64,000 bases of DNA, taken from NCBI RefSeq assembly GCF_001676705.1, contig NZ_CP016170.1:3844001-3908000 (forward strand), written 5' to 3'. The stretch is from Bordetella bronchialis. Lineage in GTDB: Bacteria > Pseudomonadota > Gammaproteobacteria > Burkholderiales > Burkholderiaceae_B. The notes beneath the pieces are model-generated. The model saw only the letters and a program-made list of their open reading frames with translations, ran no database searches and was not told the origin of the DNA. Below, in pieces: positions 16,755-25,239 of the stretch (positions are counted from its first letter, which is position 1; every line of letters starts with the position of its first letter). The position numbers were made by a program, and so were the translations under genes.

Positions 16755-19303
16755 AGGGCTTCCCGGAGCGTGACCAGGGGCGGGGTGCGCAGGACGCCGC
16801 GCAGGGCCAGCGCCCCGCCCGCCCAGGCGGCCAGCATGCCCGCGGCGATGCCGGCCACCCAGGGCCACAGGCTGAAAGTGATATCGAAATCGAATACGCG
16901 GCGCGACAGCGCCCAGGCGACCGCGCCGGCGCCGGCCGCCCCCAGGGCGCCCGCCAGTCCGCCCACGGCCAGCAGCTCGATGCGCTGCGCGCGCGCCAGT
17001 TGTTGCCGGGTGGCGCCCAGCGCCCGCAGGACGGCGGCCTCGCGCACGCGTTCATCGCGCGTGGCGGCCAGCGCCGCGGTCAGCACCAGCACGCCCGCCG
17101 CCAGGGTGAAACCGAACAGCAGTTGCACCGCCCGCGCGACCTGGTCGAGCACATCCTGCAACTGGCGCAGAATGGCATCGACGTCGAAGACGGTCAGGTT
17201 GGGAAAGCGCTGTACCAGACGGGGCAACAGCTCCGGCTGCCCCGCGGGCAGGCGGAAAGACGTGATCCAGCTCTGCGGCGCGTCGGCCAGCACGCTGGGC
17301 GACAGCATGGCGAAGAAGTTGGCCCGCATGGTGTCCCAGTCCACCCCACGCATGCTGGTCACGGTGACATCCACCGGCTGGCCGGCGATGTCGAAGGTGA
17401 GCTTGTCCCCCATGTGCAGGCCCAGCGTCTGTGAGATGCCGGACTCCATGGACACCTCGCGCGAGTCGGGAGGCATCCATTGGCCTGCTGCCAGGGTGTT
17501 GTAGGACGGCATGCGGTCGCTGTACGAAAGGTTGAATTCGCGATCCACCAGGCGCCGCGCGCGCTCGTCGGTGTAGTCGGCCGACGATACCGCGCGGCCG
17601 TTCACGGCCACGAGGCGGCCGCGGACCATCGGGAACAGCGTGACGTCGCCCACGCCGGCGCCAGCCAGCGTCTGCGCGACGGCCGCGCGCTGGTCGGGCT
17701 GGATATTGATCAGGAACCGGTTGGGGGCGTCGGGCGGCAGCGTACGCTGCCAGCCGGCGATAAGATCGGTGCGGGTCATGGCCAGCAACAACAGCGCCAT
17801 CAGCCCGATGGAAAGCGCGCACACCTGGGTGATGGTGGCGGCGCGGCGCCGCACGACACCGGCCAGGGCAAAGCGCAGCGCCGGCATGCCGGCCACGCCA
17901 TGGCGCAAGCGCGCCAGCGCCTGCACGCACAACCAGGCCACCAGCGCGAAGGCCGCGAAGGCGCCGAGGAAACCGCCGGCGATGACGGCCCCCAATCGGG
18001 CGTCTCCCGCGAACCACCAGATCAGCAGCGCGAAACCGGCCGCGCCCACCGCATAGCCCAGGACGCTGCCCATGCGCACCCCACCGGCGTCGCGCCGCAG
18101 GACGCGCGCGGGCGGCACATGGCGCAGTTGCGCCAGCGAAGGCAGGGCGAAGCCCAGCAGCAGCCACAAGCCGGTCACCAGGCCCTGGGCGGCGGGGATG
18201 GCGGACGGCGCGGGCAGGTCCACCCCGACCATGCGGCCCAGCATGGCCATCAGGACCAGATGCCCCAGATAGCCCGCCAGCCCGCCCAGGATGGAGCCGG
18301 ACAGGCCGACCAGCACGAATTCGGCGGACAACATCCGCGTAACCTGCTGCTGGGTAGCGCCCATGCAGCGCATCACGGCGATGCCGTCGCGATGGCGCAG
18401 CATGAAGCGCGTGGCGGCCAGCGCCACGGCCACCGCCGAAATCAGGACCGCGAGCAGCGCCACCAGGGACAGAAAGCGCTGCGCGCGGTCCAGCACGCGG
18501 CGGATCTCCGGCCGGCCGGATTCCACCGTGGCGATTTTCTGCCCGCGCTGCAGGCGCGGCCCAAGCCATTCCATATAGGAGGACACGGACTGCGGCGCGC
18601 CGGCCGCCAGCAGGCCGTAATCGACGCGGCTGCCCGGCGCGAGCAGCCCCGTCGCCGGCAATTCATCGGCGCGCATCAGCACGCGCGGCGACATGTTGAC
18701 GAAGGACATGCCGCGGTCGGGCTCGTAAGTGACGACGCGCGCGATGCGGAACCGGCTGTCGCCCAACGCGATGGAGTCACCCATCTTCACGCCCAGGGCC
18801 GCCAGCAGTTGCGGGTCGACCCACACGGTGCCCGCTTCGGGTATGCCGCGGGTGGGGCTTTCCGCGGCGGCCGGACCGGCGGCGGTGCGCAGGCTGCCGC
18901 GCAGCGGGTAGCCGTCTTCCACTGCCTTGAGGGAAACCAGCTGGGCGCCCTGCCCCGCCGACGCCATGGAGGGAAACTGATAGGTATGTACCAGGCTCAG
19001 GCCCCGGTCGCGCGCCTGGTTTTCGAAGGCGGGCGGAATGGGCTCGTCCGCGTCCAGCACGATGTCCCCGCCCAGCATCTGGGCGGCGTCGCGTTCGAGC
19101 GCACGGCCGACACGATCGGCCAGGAAGCCCACGCTGGTCACGGCGGCGACCGCGACGACCAGGGCGATCAGCAGGAGCCGCAGTTCACCGGAGCGCCAAT
19201 CGCGCAGCAGCATGCGCGCGCCCAGGCGCACGGCGGGAATGGGGCCGATGGATGCGCCCGCCGGGACGGCGGCGCCCAGGCGGGGGGCGGAGGTATCGTG
19301 CAT
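16751..19303 (-). CDS. FtsX-like ABC transporter permease (YbbP type)
   Basis: A large inner-membrane permease of 850 residues, of the FtsX/MacB superfamily YbbP group. One N-terminal helix (LRLLLIALVVAVAAVTSVGF) is followed by a periplasmic domain of about 220 residues, then a three-helix FtsX block near residues 270-400 (MLRHRDGIAVMRCMGATQQQV is the coupling segment), two extra central helices, a second periplasmic domain, and a last FtsX block near 730-850 (AAVLRALGATRQQLARAQ). YbbP works with the ATPase YbbA and often the esterase TesA; neither gene is in this window, so the partner ATPase must be elsewhere. Substrate unknown. Confidence 0.88.
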   Translation of the reverse strand: MHDTSAPRLGAAVPAGASIGPIPAVRLGARMLLRDWRSGELRLLLIALVVAVAAVTSVGFLADRVGRALERDAAQMLGGDIVLDADEPIPPAFENQARDRGLSLVHTYQFPSMASAGQGAQLVSLKAVEDGYPLRGSLRTAAGPAAAESPTRGIPEAGTVWVDPQLLAALGVKMGDSIALGDSRFRIARVVTYEPDRGMSFVNMSPRVLMRADELPATGLLAPGSRVDYGLLAAGAPQSVSSYMEWLGPRLQRGQKIATVESGRPEIRRVLDRAQRFLSLVALLAVLISAVAVALAATRFMLRHRDGIAVMRCMGATQQQVTRMLSAEFVLVGLSGSILGGLAGYLGHLVLMAMLGRMVGVDLPAPSAIPAAQGLVTGLWLLLGFALPSLAQLRHVPPARVLRRDAGGVRMGSVLGYAVGAAGFALLIWWFAGDARLGAVIAGGFLGAFAAFALVAWLCVQALARLRHGVAGMPALRFALAGVVRRRAATITQVCALSIGLMALLLLAMTRTDLIAGWQRTLPPDAPNRFLINIQPDQRAAVAQTLAGAGVGDVTLFPMVRGRLVAVNGRAVSSADYTDERARRLVDREFNLSYSDRMPSYNTLAAGQWMPPDSREVSMESGISQTLGLHMGDKLTFDIAGQPVDVTVTSMRGVDWDTMRANFFAMLSPSVLADAPQSWITSFRLPAGQPELLPRLVQRFPNLTVFDVDAILRQLQDVLDQVARAVQLLFGFTLAAGVLVLTAALAATRDERVREAAVLRALGATRQQLARAQRIELLAVGGLAGALGAAGAGAVAWALSRRVFDFDITFSLWPWVAGIAAGMLAAWAGGALALRGVLRTPPLVTLREAL

Positions 19304-19363
19304 GGCCGTATCGTAACCTGACAGTTGGCTTGCCTCGTCGCGCGAAGCCCGGTCCGGATGGCG

Positions 19364-19398
19364 AAAAAAAGGCGAAACTCCCTTGCGGGAGCTTCGCC
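19364..19398 (-). terminator. Rho-independent terminator of the acid-shock-like gene
   Basis: GGCGAAACTCCC (19371-19382) and GGGAGCTTCGCC (19387-19398) form a 12-bp stem with one G-T type mismatch and a TTGC loop. On the minus strand it is followed by seven T (19370-19364). It separates the small secreted protein gene (ends 19421) from the permease start at 19303. Confidence 0.92.
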
Positions 19399-19420
19399 CT
19401 GGGGACGTGCCTGCCCCGGC

Positions 19421-19624
19421 TTACTTGGCCGGCGTGGCAGGCGTGGCGGGCATGGCCGACTTCTTCGCCTTCGCGCCGGACTTGGCCTTGTGCTTGTGGG
19501 TGGTCGTCTTGGCCGGCTTGGCGGTCGTACCGGCTTCGGCGGCGAAAACAGCCGGCGCGGCGGTCAGGCCCAGGCACAGTGCGGACGCGGACAAAAAAGC
19601 AGCAATACGGGAGCGGTTGGTCAT
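19421..19624 (-). CDS. Small exported Lys/Ala/Thr-rich protein (acid-shock-like)
   Basis: A 67-residue product. Residues 1-28 are a clear signal peptide (MTNRSRIAAFLSASALCLGL, cut after VFA), leaving a mature peptide of about 39 residues rich in Lys, Ala, Thr and Pro with a TTTHKHK patch. By composition and size it resembles acid-shock protein Asr, a basic periplasmic protein, but the match is compositional only. The ATG at 19624 has GGAG ten bases upstream. A strong terminator follows, and the 240-base region upstream has structured elements, consistent with a single, regulated gene. Confidence 0.7.
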   Translation of the reverse strand: MTNRSRIAAFLSASALCLGLTAAPAVFAAEAGTTAKPAKTTTHKHKAKSGAKAKKSAMPATPATPAK

Positions 19625-19645
19625 TTGAAAACTCCAGATTAAGCA

Positions 19646-19687
19646 AGGCCACGTGGCCTCATCCCACGGGCACGGCGTCTTGCCGTG
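19646..19687 (-). promoter_or_regulatory. Two stem-loop elements in the leader of the acid-shock-like gene
   Basis: AGGCCACGTGGCCT (19646-19659) is a perfect 14-bp palindrome, and CACGGC-GTCTT-GCCGTG (19671-19687) a 6-bp hairpin. Both lie 20-65 bases upstream of the ATG at 19624. They could be a protein-binding site and an mRNA hairpin; function not known. Confidence 0.4.
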
Positions 19688-19868
19688 AATCCCGTACAGC
19701 CTTGGAGCAAGCACCCTTGCGAAGGTTTCATGGGCCGCAAAAAAATTTGCATGATCTGCGATTTGGAAATAGTCGGGGCGTCCGATCCCCGGCTTTCCTT
19801 CCAATCGCTTTCAATCCGCCATCGCGAAGCTTAAGCGTCGCGCACACAGCGTCATCGCGCGCGAGCCC

Positions 19869-21233
19869 TCAGGCGTTCTTCAGTTTGTCCAGCGCGTGTT
19901 CCAGCCGATCGACGGCCCATACCTCCAGGCCCTCGATGGGCTGGCGCGGCGCGTTGGCCTTCGGTATCAAGGCGACGCTGAATCCCAGCTTGGCCGCTTC
20001 GCGCAAGCGCTCCTGGCCGCGCGGCGCCGGGCGTATTTCGCCGGCCAGGCCGACTTCGCCGAAGGCGACGAGGCCCCGCGGCAAGGGCCGGTCGCGCAGG
20101 GACGACATGATGGCGAGCAGCACGGGCAGGTCGGCGGCGGGCTCGGTAATGCGCACGCCGCCCACGGCGTTGACGAAGACATCCTGGTCGGCGGTGACGA
20201 CACCGGCGTGCCGGTGCAGCACCGCCAGCAGCATGGCCAGGCGGTTGCCTTCCAAGCCGACGGTAAGGCGGCGCGGATTGGCGCCCTGCACGCCGTCGAC
20301 CAGCGCCTGGATTTCGACCAGCAGCGGCCGTGTGCCCTCCTGGGTCGCCATCACGCAGGAGCCCGCGACCTGGCGGTCGTGCTGGGACAGAAACAGCGCG
20401 GAAGGATTGGCCACGCCGCGCAGGCCGCGATCCGTCATGGCGAACACGCCCAGTTCGTTCACAGCGCCGAAACGGTTCTTGAAGGCGCGCACCAGGCGGA
20501 AGGACGAATGGGTGTCGCCTTCGAAATACAGCACCGTGTCGACGATGTGTTCGAGAACGCGCGGCCCGGCCAGCGCGCCATCCTTGGTGACGTGGCCGAT
20601 CATGACGATGGCGATGCCCGTCTGCTTGGCCAGGCGCGTCAACTGCGCCGCGCACTCCCGCACTTGCGAAACCGAGCCGGGCGCGGCGGTGAGCTCGCCG
20701 CTGTACAGCGTCTGGATGGAGTCGATGACGGCCACCACCGGTTTCTGCTCGCTGACCGCCGCCTGTATGGCTTCCAGGCGGATCTCCGCCAGCAGGTCCA
20801 CGTTGCCGGTGGGCAGGCCCAGCCGCCGCGCGCGCAGCGCCACTTGTTCGGCCGATTCCTCACCCGTGACGTACAGGACCTTGGCGCTTTCCGATAGCGA
20901 TGCCAGGGCCTGCAGCAGCAGGGTGGACTTGCCGATGCCGGGGTCGCCGCCTATGAGCACGACGGCGCCGGCCACCAGGCCGCCGCCCAGGACACGGTCG
21001 AACTCCTCCAGTCCGGTGGGCTGGCGCGGCACTTCGCGCGCCTCGATTTCGGCAAGGCTGCGCACGGGGCTGGAAGCGGCCAGCGGCGCGTAGCGATGCG
21101 CCGCCGCCGCGGGGGCCGCTTCCAGGGTTTCTTCCAGGGTGTTCCAGGCGCCGCAGTGCGGGCATTTGCCCTGCCACTTCGGACTGGTGCCGCCGCATTC
21201 GGCGCACACGTAGACGGTTCGGGATTTGGCCAT
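19869..21233 (-). CDS. radA: DNA repair protein RadA
   Basis: RecA-like branch-migration ATPase for recombinational repair, 454 residues. N-terminal zinc finger C10-x2-C13 and C24-x2-C27 (VCAECGG, KCPHCGAW); Walker A GDPGIGKSTLLLQ near residue 100; Walker B VIDSIQTL; the RadA-specific FKNRFGAVNELGVF motif near 260; and a C-terminal Lon-protease-like domain (GGVRITEPAADLPVLLA, LPRGLVAFGEVGLAGEIRP). The start is the ATG at 21233 giving MAKSRTVYVCAECGG; the frame is open further upstream but that part is not family-like. Between it and the acid-shock-like gene there are 244 bases without any gene. Confidence 0.96.
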   Translation of the reverse strand: MAKSRTVYVCAECGGTSPKWQGKCPHCGAWNTLEETLEAAPAAAAHRYAPLAASSPVRSLAEIEAREVPRQPTGLEEFDRVLGGGLVAGAVVLIGGDPGIGKSTLLLQALASLSESAKVLYVTGEESAEQVALRARRLGLPTGNVDLLAEIRLEAIQAAVSEQKPVVAVIDSIQTLYSGELTAAPGSVSQVRECAAQLTRLAKQTGIAIVMIGHVTKDGALAGPRVLEHIVDTVLYFEGDTHSSFRLVRAFKNRFGAVNELGVFAMTDRGLRGVANPSALFLSQHDRQVAGSCVMATQEGTRPLLVEIQALVDGVQGANPRRLTVGLEGNRLAMLLAVLHRHAGVVTADQDVFVNAVGGVRITEPAADLPVLLAIMSSLRDRPLPRGLVAFGEVGLAGEIRPAPRGQERLREAAKLGFSVALIPKANAPRQPIEGLEVWAVDRLEHALDKLKNA

Positions 21234-21318
21234 CCCGGCAGTGTACCGGCAAGGCGCTCCCGGGCGGATCCGGGCCTGCGTCCGCGGCGCGCGGCGGGCC
21301 TTGCCTGGTAGAGCGAGC

Positions 21319-22035
21319 CTAGCGGCCCGCGATGCTGCCGCCGCCGTCCACGGCCAGGACCTGGCCGGTGATGTAGCCGGCGTCGTCGGATAGCAGGAAG
21401 GCGATGGCGGCCGCCACATCGGCCGGCGAACCGATGCGCTTCATGGGGATGGAGGACAGGATGCGCTTTTCCGCATCGCTGCCCACCGGCCGGCTGGCGC
21501 GGAAGAGTTCGGTTTCGATGGGGCCCGGCGCAACGGCGTTGACCGTAATGCCGTACTCGGCCAACTCCAGCGCCCAGGTACGGGTACAGCCGACCAGCGC
21601 GTTCTTGGCGGCCGAATAGCTGGTGCGGTCGTAGCCGCCATGGATGGCGCGGCTGACGACATTGACGATGCGGCCGGCGCGGCGCACTTTCATCGATTCG
21701 ACGAAGGCCTGCGCCACTTGTACGGCGACGCGGACATTCAGGTCCAGCACGTTGTACAGCGTGGCGAGCTCGATGCTGCCCAGGGGCTGCGGCAATACCA
21801 GGCCGACGTTGTTGACGACCGCGTCCACCGGGAACTTGTCGCGGATTTCGCGCAGGGTTTCCTCGGTCTTGCCGGCGTCGGAAAGGTCGCAGGCATAGAG
21901 ATAGCCCGGAAAGTCCACATCGCTGGTGTGCCGCGCGATGCCGACCACGTGGCATCCCATATCGGCCAGGCGGCGCGTCAATGCCCAGCCGATTCCCTTG
22001 GTGGCGCCCGTTACGAGCACGCATTTATCTTTCAT
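21319..22035 (-). CDS. SDR family NAD(P)-dependent oxidoreductase
   Basis: A 238-residue classical short-chain dehydrogenase. VLVTGATKGIG (residues 6-16) is the cofactor loop, CDLSDAG the adenine-binding acid region, VVNNVG the stabilising Asn motif, VNVVSRA the catalytic serine, and YSAAK the Tyr-x-x-x-Lys pair. GPIETELF and GYITGQVLAVDGG close the sequence as in FabG-like enzymes. Substrate unknown. It precedes radA by 85 bases on the same strand and is divergent from the Bug receptor gene at 22238; a link to that catabolic cluster is possible but not shown. Confidence 0.93.
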   Translation of the reverse strand: MKDKCVLVTGATKGIGWALTRRLADMGCHVVGIARHTSDVDFPGYLYACDLSDAGKTEETLREIRDKFPVDAVVNNVGLVLPQPLGSIELATLYNVLDLNVRVAVQVAQAFVESMKVRRAGRIVNVVSRAIHGGYDRTSYSAAKNALVGCTRTWALELAEYGITVNAVAPGPIETELFRASRPVGSDAEKRILSSIPMKRIGSPADVAAAIAFLLSDDAGYITGQVLAVDGGGSIAGR

Positions 22036-22237
22036 GATCTACCCTCGACTACGTCCTGCTTACTGCAAACCACCAGAGTAAACCACCAACCATGGCGGTC
22101 TGTCTTGGTTTTCGTGTCATACACCGGCGCCGCGCGGCGGCCCTGCATACCTGATTTGCCGGCGTGGGCATAGCTCGCCCGCGTCCCGCTCCGTACCATG
22201 CAGCCATCACGACAACAGCAAAAATAAGGGAGGCAAT

Positions 22238-23224
22238 GTGCGAACAGCCCGTGCGCTGGCGCTGCTGGCCGCGATCGCGACGGCCGCCGCCTTGCCGCCG
22301 CATGCCGCCGCCGGCGGCGCCCCGGCCGCCTACCCGACCCGCCCGATCACTCTGGTAAACCCCTACGCCGCCGGCGGGCCGGCGGACATCGTGGCCCGCA
22401 GCCTGGCGCGCGGGCTGGAAAAACGCCTGGGCCAGCCGGTGGTGGTGGAGAACAAGCCGGGCGGCGGCGCCTCCATCGGCACGGCTTTCGTGGCGCGCGC
22501 CAAGGCCGACGGCTATACCCTGCTGCTGGGGACTTCGGCCGGCCATGTGGTGACGCCGCTGATGCAGAAAACCGCCTACGACGGCGTCGCCGACTTCACG
22601 TTCGCCTCGGTCGTGGCGGTGCAGCCCATCATGCTGGCCGTGAACCCGGCGCGCGGCATCGGGACGGTGGCCGAATTGATCGCGCGCGCCCAGGCCGCGC
22701 CCGGCAAGCTCAGCTACGGCTCGGCCGGCGTCGGCGGCGCCACGCATCTTGGCGCGGAGTTGTTCCAGCAGGCGGCCCACATCCAGCTGAATCACATCCC
22801 CTACCCGGGTGCCTCGCCGGCCGTCAACGATGCGGTGGGCGGCCAGCTCGACATGGTGATGCTGAATCTTTCCGCCAGCCTGCCGTTCATCCGCCAGGGC
22901 CGCCTGGTGCCGCTCGCCTATGCCGCGGATCGCCGCTCGCCGCTGCTGCCGCAGGTGCCGACGCTGGACGAGGCCGGCGTGCATGGCGCGCAAGCGGCGA
23001 CGTGGTACAGCCTGGCCGCGCCCGCCGGCACGCCGCCGGCGGTGGTACAGCGCTTGAGCGACGCGGTGCGCGAGGTGAACGACGACCCCGACTACCGCAG
23101 GGTCATGCAGGATCAGGCCATCGAGCTGATGGCGCTTGCCCCCGGCCAGGCGCGCGCCTATGTGGAAAAAGACCGCGCCGACATGCAAGCCTTGCTGGGG
23201 CGGCTGGGGCTGCTGGCGAAATGA
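22238..23224 (+). CDS. Bug-type tripartite tricarboxylate transporter substrate-binding protein
   Basis: Periplasmic solute receptor of the Bug family (PF03401), greatly expanded in Bordetella relatives and binding small organic acids or amides. 328 residues: signal peptide about 1-25 (ending AAAGG), then YPTRPITLVNPYAAGGPADI, GQPVVVENKPGGGASIGT, and YGSAGVGGATHLGAELF, the conserved Bug ligand-loop pattern. GTG start at 22238 with AGGGAGG seven bases upstream. First gene of a plus-strand cluster with a flavin reductase, GST, a carboxymuconolactone-type protein and an amidohydrolase; presumably it collects their substrate. No TctA/TctB membrane genes are nearby. Confidence 0.93.
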   Translation: MRTARALALLAAIATAAALPPHAAAGGAPAAYPTRPITLVNPYAAGGPADIVARSLARGLEKRLGQPVVVENKPGGGASIGTAFVARAKADGYTLLLGTSAGHVVTPLMQKTAYDGVADFTFASVVAVQPIMLAVNPARGIGTVAELIARAQAAPGKLSYGSAGVGGATHLGAELFQQAAHIQLNHIPYPGASPAVNDAVGGQLDMVMLNLSASLPFIRQGRLVPLAYAADRRSPLLPQVPTLDEAGVHGAQAATWYSLAAPAGTPPAVVQRLSDAVREVNDDPDYRRVMQDQAIELMALAPGQARAYVEKDRADMQALLGRLGLLAK

Positions 23225-23271
23225 CGACGCTCACCATGCCGCATTGCCAGTCCGCGGCCATCACCGCATGA
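23221..23271 (+). CDS. 16-codon ORF bridging two genes by ATGA overlaps
   Basis: ATG at 23221 overlaps the Bug stop (ATGA), and the frame ends in a TGA at 23269-23271 that overlaps the next gene's ATG at 23268 (again ATGA). The predicted product is 16 residues (MTTLTMPHCQ...). It may serve only to pass ribosomes from the receptor gene to the flavin reductase gene; there is no evidence that the peptide matters. Confidence 0.3.
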   Translation: MTTLTMPHCQSAAITA

Positions 23272-23915
23272 ACTTCGATTTCACCGAACTGGCCTCGGCC
23301 GACGCCTTCAAGTTGCTCTCCAGCGTGGTGGTGCCCCGGCCCATCGCCTGGGTCGTCAGCCTTTCGGCCGAGGGATGCCTGAACGCCGCGCCGTTTTCCT
23401 TCTTCAACGTGGTCAGCAGCGATCCCCCCATCGTGGCCCTGGGTATCGGGCCGCGCAACGGCCAGTTGAAGGACACCTCGCGCAATATCCTGGCGACACG
23501 CGAGTTCGTCGTCAATGTGGCGTCGGCGGCCCTGGCGCAACAGATGAACCACACCAGCCTGGACTACATCGCCGATGTCGACGAACTGGCGCGCGCGGGA
23601 TTGACGACGGAGCCTTCGCTGCGCGTGCGGCCGCCCCGCATAGCCCAGAGCCCGGCGGCGCTGGAATGCACGGTATGGCAGGTACTGGAAGCCGCGCCGC
23701 AACGCGTTATCGTACTGGCCCGCGTCGTGGCGATGTATCTGCGCGACCAGGCCATCCTGGACCACCGCAGATTCCATGTGGATACCCCGTCGCTGGAGCT
23801 GCTGGGCCGCATGCATGGCGCGGGCTGGTACACCCGCACCAGCGAGCTGTTCCAGATGCCGGCGCCCGATGCCGCCGGGGATCCGACGGTACGGCCGGCG
23901 CAGGGACACCGATGA
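23268..23915 (+). CDS. Flavin reductase family protein (FMN-binding split barrel)
   Basis: A 215-residue flavoprotein of the flavin reductase/FMN-binding split-barrel family. VVPRPIAWVVSLSAEGCLNAAPFSFFN (about 20-47) is the family's flavin-phosphate region, with PPIVALGIGPRNGQLKDTSRN next and ATREFVVNVAS. Members either supply reduced FMN to a partner monooxygenase or act alone on small substrates. No partner oxygenase gene is adjacent, so it may serve an oxygenase elsewhere. The ATG at 23268 overlaps the stop of a 16-codon ORF and has no strong ribosome-binding site, consistent with translational coupling. Confidence 0.88.
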   Translation: MNFDFTELASADAFKLLSSVVVPRPIAWVVSLSAEGCLNAAPFSFFNVVSSDPPIVALGIGPRNGQLKDTSRNILATREFVVNVASAALAQQMNHTSLDYIADVDELARAGLTTEPSLRVRPPRIAQSPAALECTVWQVLEAAPQRVIVLARVVAMYLRDQAILDHRRFHVDTPSLELLGRMHGAGWYTRTSELFQMPAPDAAGDPTVRPAQGHR

Positions 23916-23949
23916 GCGCGGGACACGAATAATTTTCCTGGAGACTCGA

Positions 23950-24567
23950 ATGAAACTGCATTGGTCGCCGCGCTCGCCTTTCGTGCGCAAAGTGATGATC
24001 GTGCTGCACGAAGCGGGCATCGCCGACCGCGTGGCATGCGTGCGCACGCCGGTGGCGATGGACAAGCCCAATCTGGAACTGGTGCGCGACAATCCGCTCA
24101 TCAAGCTGCCCACGCTGGTCCTGGACGATGGCACGGCGATCTACGACTCGCGCGTCATCTGCGCCTATCTGGACGATCTGGCCGGCTCCGGCCTGTTGCC
24201 GGCCGAACCGCGCGCGCGGCTGACCGCCGAGCGGCGGCAGGCCCTGGGAGACGGCCTGATGGACGTGCTGCTGCTCTATCGCCAGGAACGCAACAAGCCG
24301 CCGGCGCGGCAGACGCCCGCCTGGCTGGACGCATTCGGGTTGAAGGTCGACGCGGTGCTGGCGGCCCTGGAAAAAGAAGCGCCCGCCTTGCAGGCAACGC
24401 CCTTCGACCTGGGCCTGATCGCCATCGGCTGCGCCCTTTCCTACCTGGACTATCGCTTTTCCGATATGCCGTGGCGGGACGGCCATCCGTTGCTGGCGGC
24501 CTGGCACCGGGAATTCAGCGCGCGGCCCTCCGTCGCGCGCAGCCAGCCGGACGACGCGGCGGCCTGA
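23950..24567 (+). CDS. Glutathione S-transferase family protein
   Basis: 205 residues with an N-terminal thioredoxin-fold domain (SPRSPFVRKVMIVLHEAG, with a serine near residue 9 as candidate thiol-activating residue; LIKLPTLVLDDGTAIYDSRVICAYLDD is the cis-proline and glutathione gamma-glutamyl contact region), and a helical C-terminal domain ending WHREFSARPSV. Bacterial GSTs of this type isomerise, dehalogenate or detoxify ring-cleavage intermediates. GGAGACTCGA lies before the start codon. Third in the cluster begun by the Bug receptor. Confidence 0.9.
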   Translation: MKLHWSPRSPFVRKVMIVLHEAGIADRVACVRTPVAMDKPNLELVRDNPLIKLPTLVLDDGTAIYDSRVICAYLDDLAGSGLLPAEPRARLTAERRQALGDGLMDVLLLYRQERNKPPARQTPAWLDAFGLKVDAVLAALEKEAPALQATPFDLGLIAIGCALSYLDYRFSDMPWRDGHPLLAAWHREFSARPSVARSQPDDAAA

Positions 24568-24624
24568 ACGCCGGCACGGCACGACGCAGGCACCCCGACG
24601 AGACGACCACACAGAGGACAGCCC

Positions 24625-25239
24625 ATGAGCCGCATTCCCTTCCCCGACCCGGACACCATGAGCGACGCGCAACGCCAGGTCTACGAGCGCATCGTGTCCG
24701 GCCCGCGCGGCCGGCTGGTCGGGCCGCTGCGCGCCGCCTTGCACAACCCCGAGCTGGCGGATCGCTGGCAGGCCTTCGGCGCCCTGCTGCGCTTCGGCAC
24801 CCGCCTGCCGCCCCGCGTCAGCGAACTGGCCATCGTCGTGACGGCGCGGCGCTGGAACAGCCAGATCGAGTGGCACATCCATGCCCAGGCCGCGGCCGCG
24901 GCGGGCATTTCGCCCACGGTGCTGGAGGCGATCCGCGCACGGCGCACGCCTGTCTTCGACACGCCCGCCGACGAAGTCGTCTACGAATACGCGCGCCAGC
25001 TCCAGGAGACCGGGCAAGTGGCGCCCGCCCTGTACGCACGGGCCCTCGATTACTGGGACGCGGCCGGCGTGGTCGAGCTGACGGCGGTGATCGGCTACTA
25101 CACGCTGGTGTCCATGACACTGAATGCGCACGAGATACCGATGCCTGACGACGCGCCCGCTCCGCTGGACGTGCCGGCCGAAGGCGGCCAGCCGGCGCTG
25201 AGCCGCCTGGCGCCGCTGCCGCCGGGGATGGCGCAATGA
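24625..25239 (+). CDS. Carboxymuconolactone decarboxylase family protein
   Basis: A 204-residue AhpD-like all-helical protein of the carboxymuconolactone decarboxylase (CMD) family. SELAIVVTARRWNSQIEWHIHAQAAAAAGIS (about 73-103) is the family core; the AhpD CxxC thiols are absent (IEWH instead), which favours a decarboxylase/hydrolase-like role over alkylhydroperoxidase. LVSMTLNAHEIPMP is a family C-terminal pattern. AGAGGACAG lies eight bases upstream of the ATG. The stop overlaps the amidohydrolase ATG (ATGA). Its presence next to a PDC-lactonase-like enzyme suggests a protocatechuate or related ring-cleavage pathway, but this is context only. Confidence 0.88.
   Translation: MSRIPFPDPDTMSDAQRQVYERIVSGPRGRLVGPLRAALHNPELADRWQAFGALLRFGTRLPPRVSELAIVVTARRWNSQIEWHIHAQAAAAAGISPTVLEAIRARRTPVFDTPADEVVYEYARQLQETGQVAPALYARALDYWDAAGVVELTAVIGYYTLVSMTLNAHEIPMPDDAPAPLDVPAEGGQPALSRLAPLPPGMAQ

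Noticed and set aside
17480..19321. 613-codon plus-strand open frame opposite the FtsX-like permease
   Set aside because: Composition of a shadow frame; the opposite strand has conserved membrane protein motifs.
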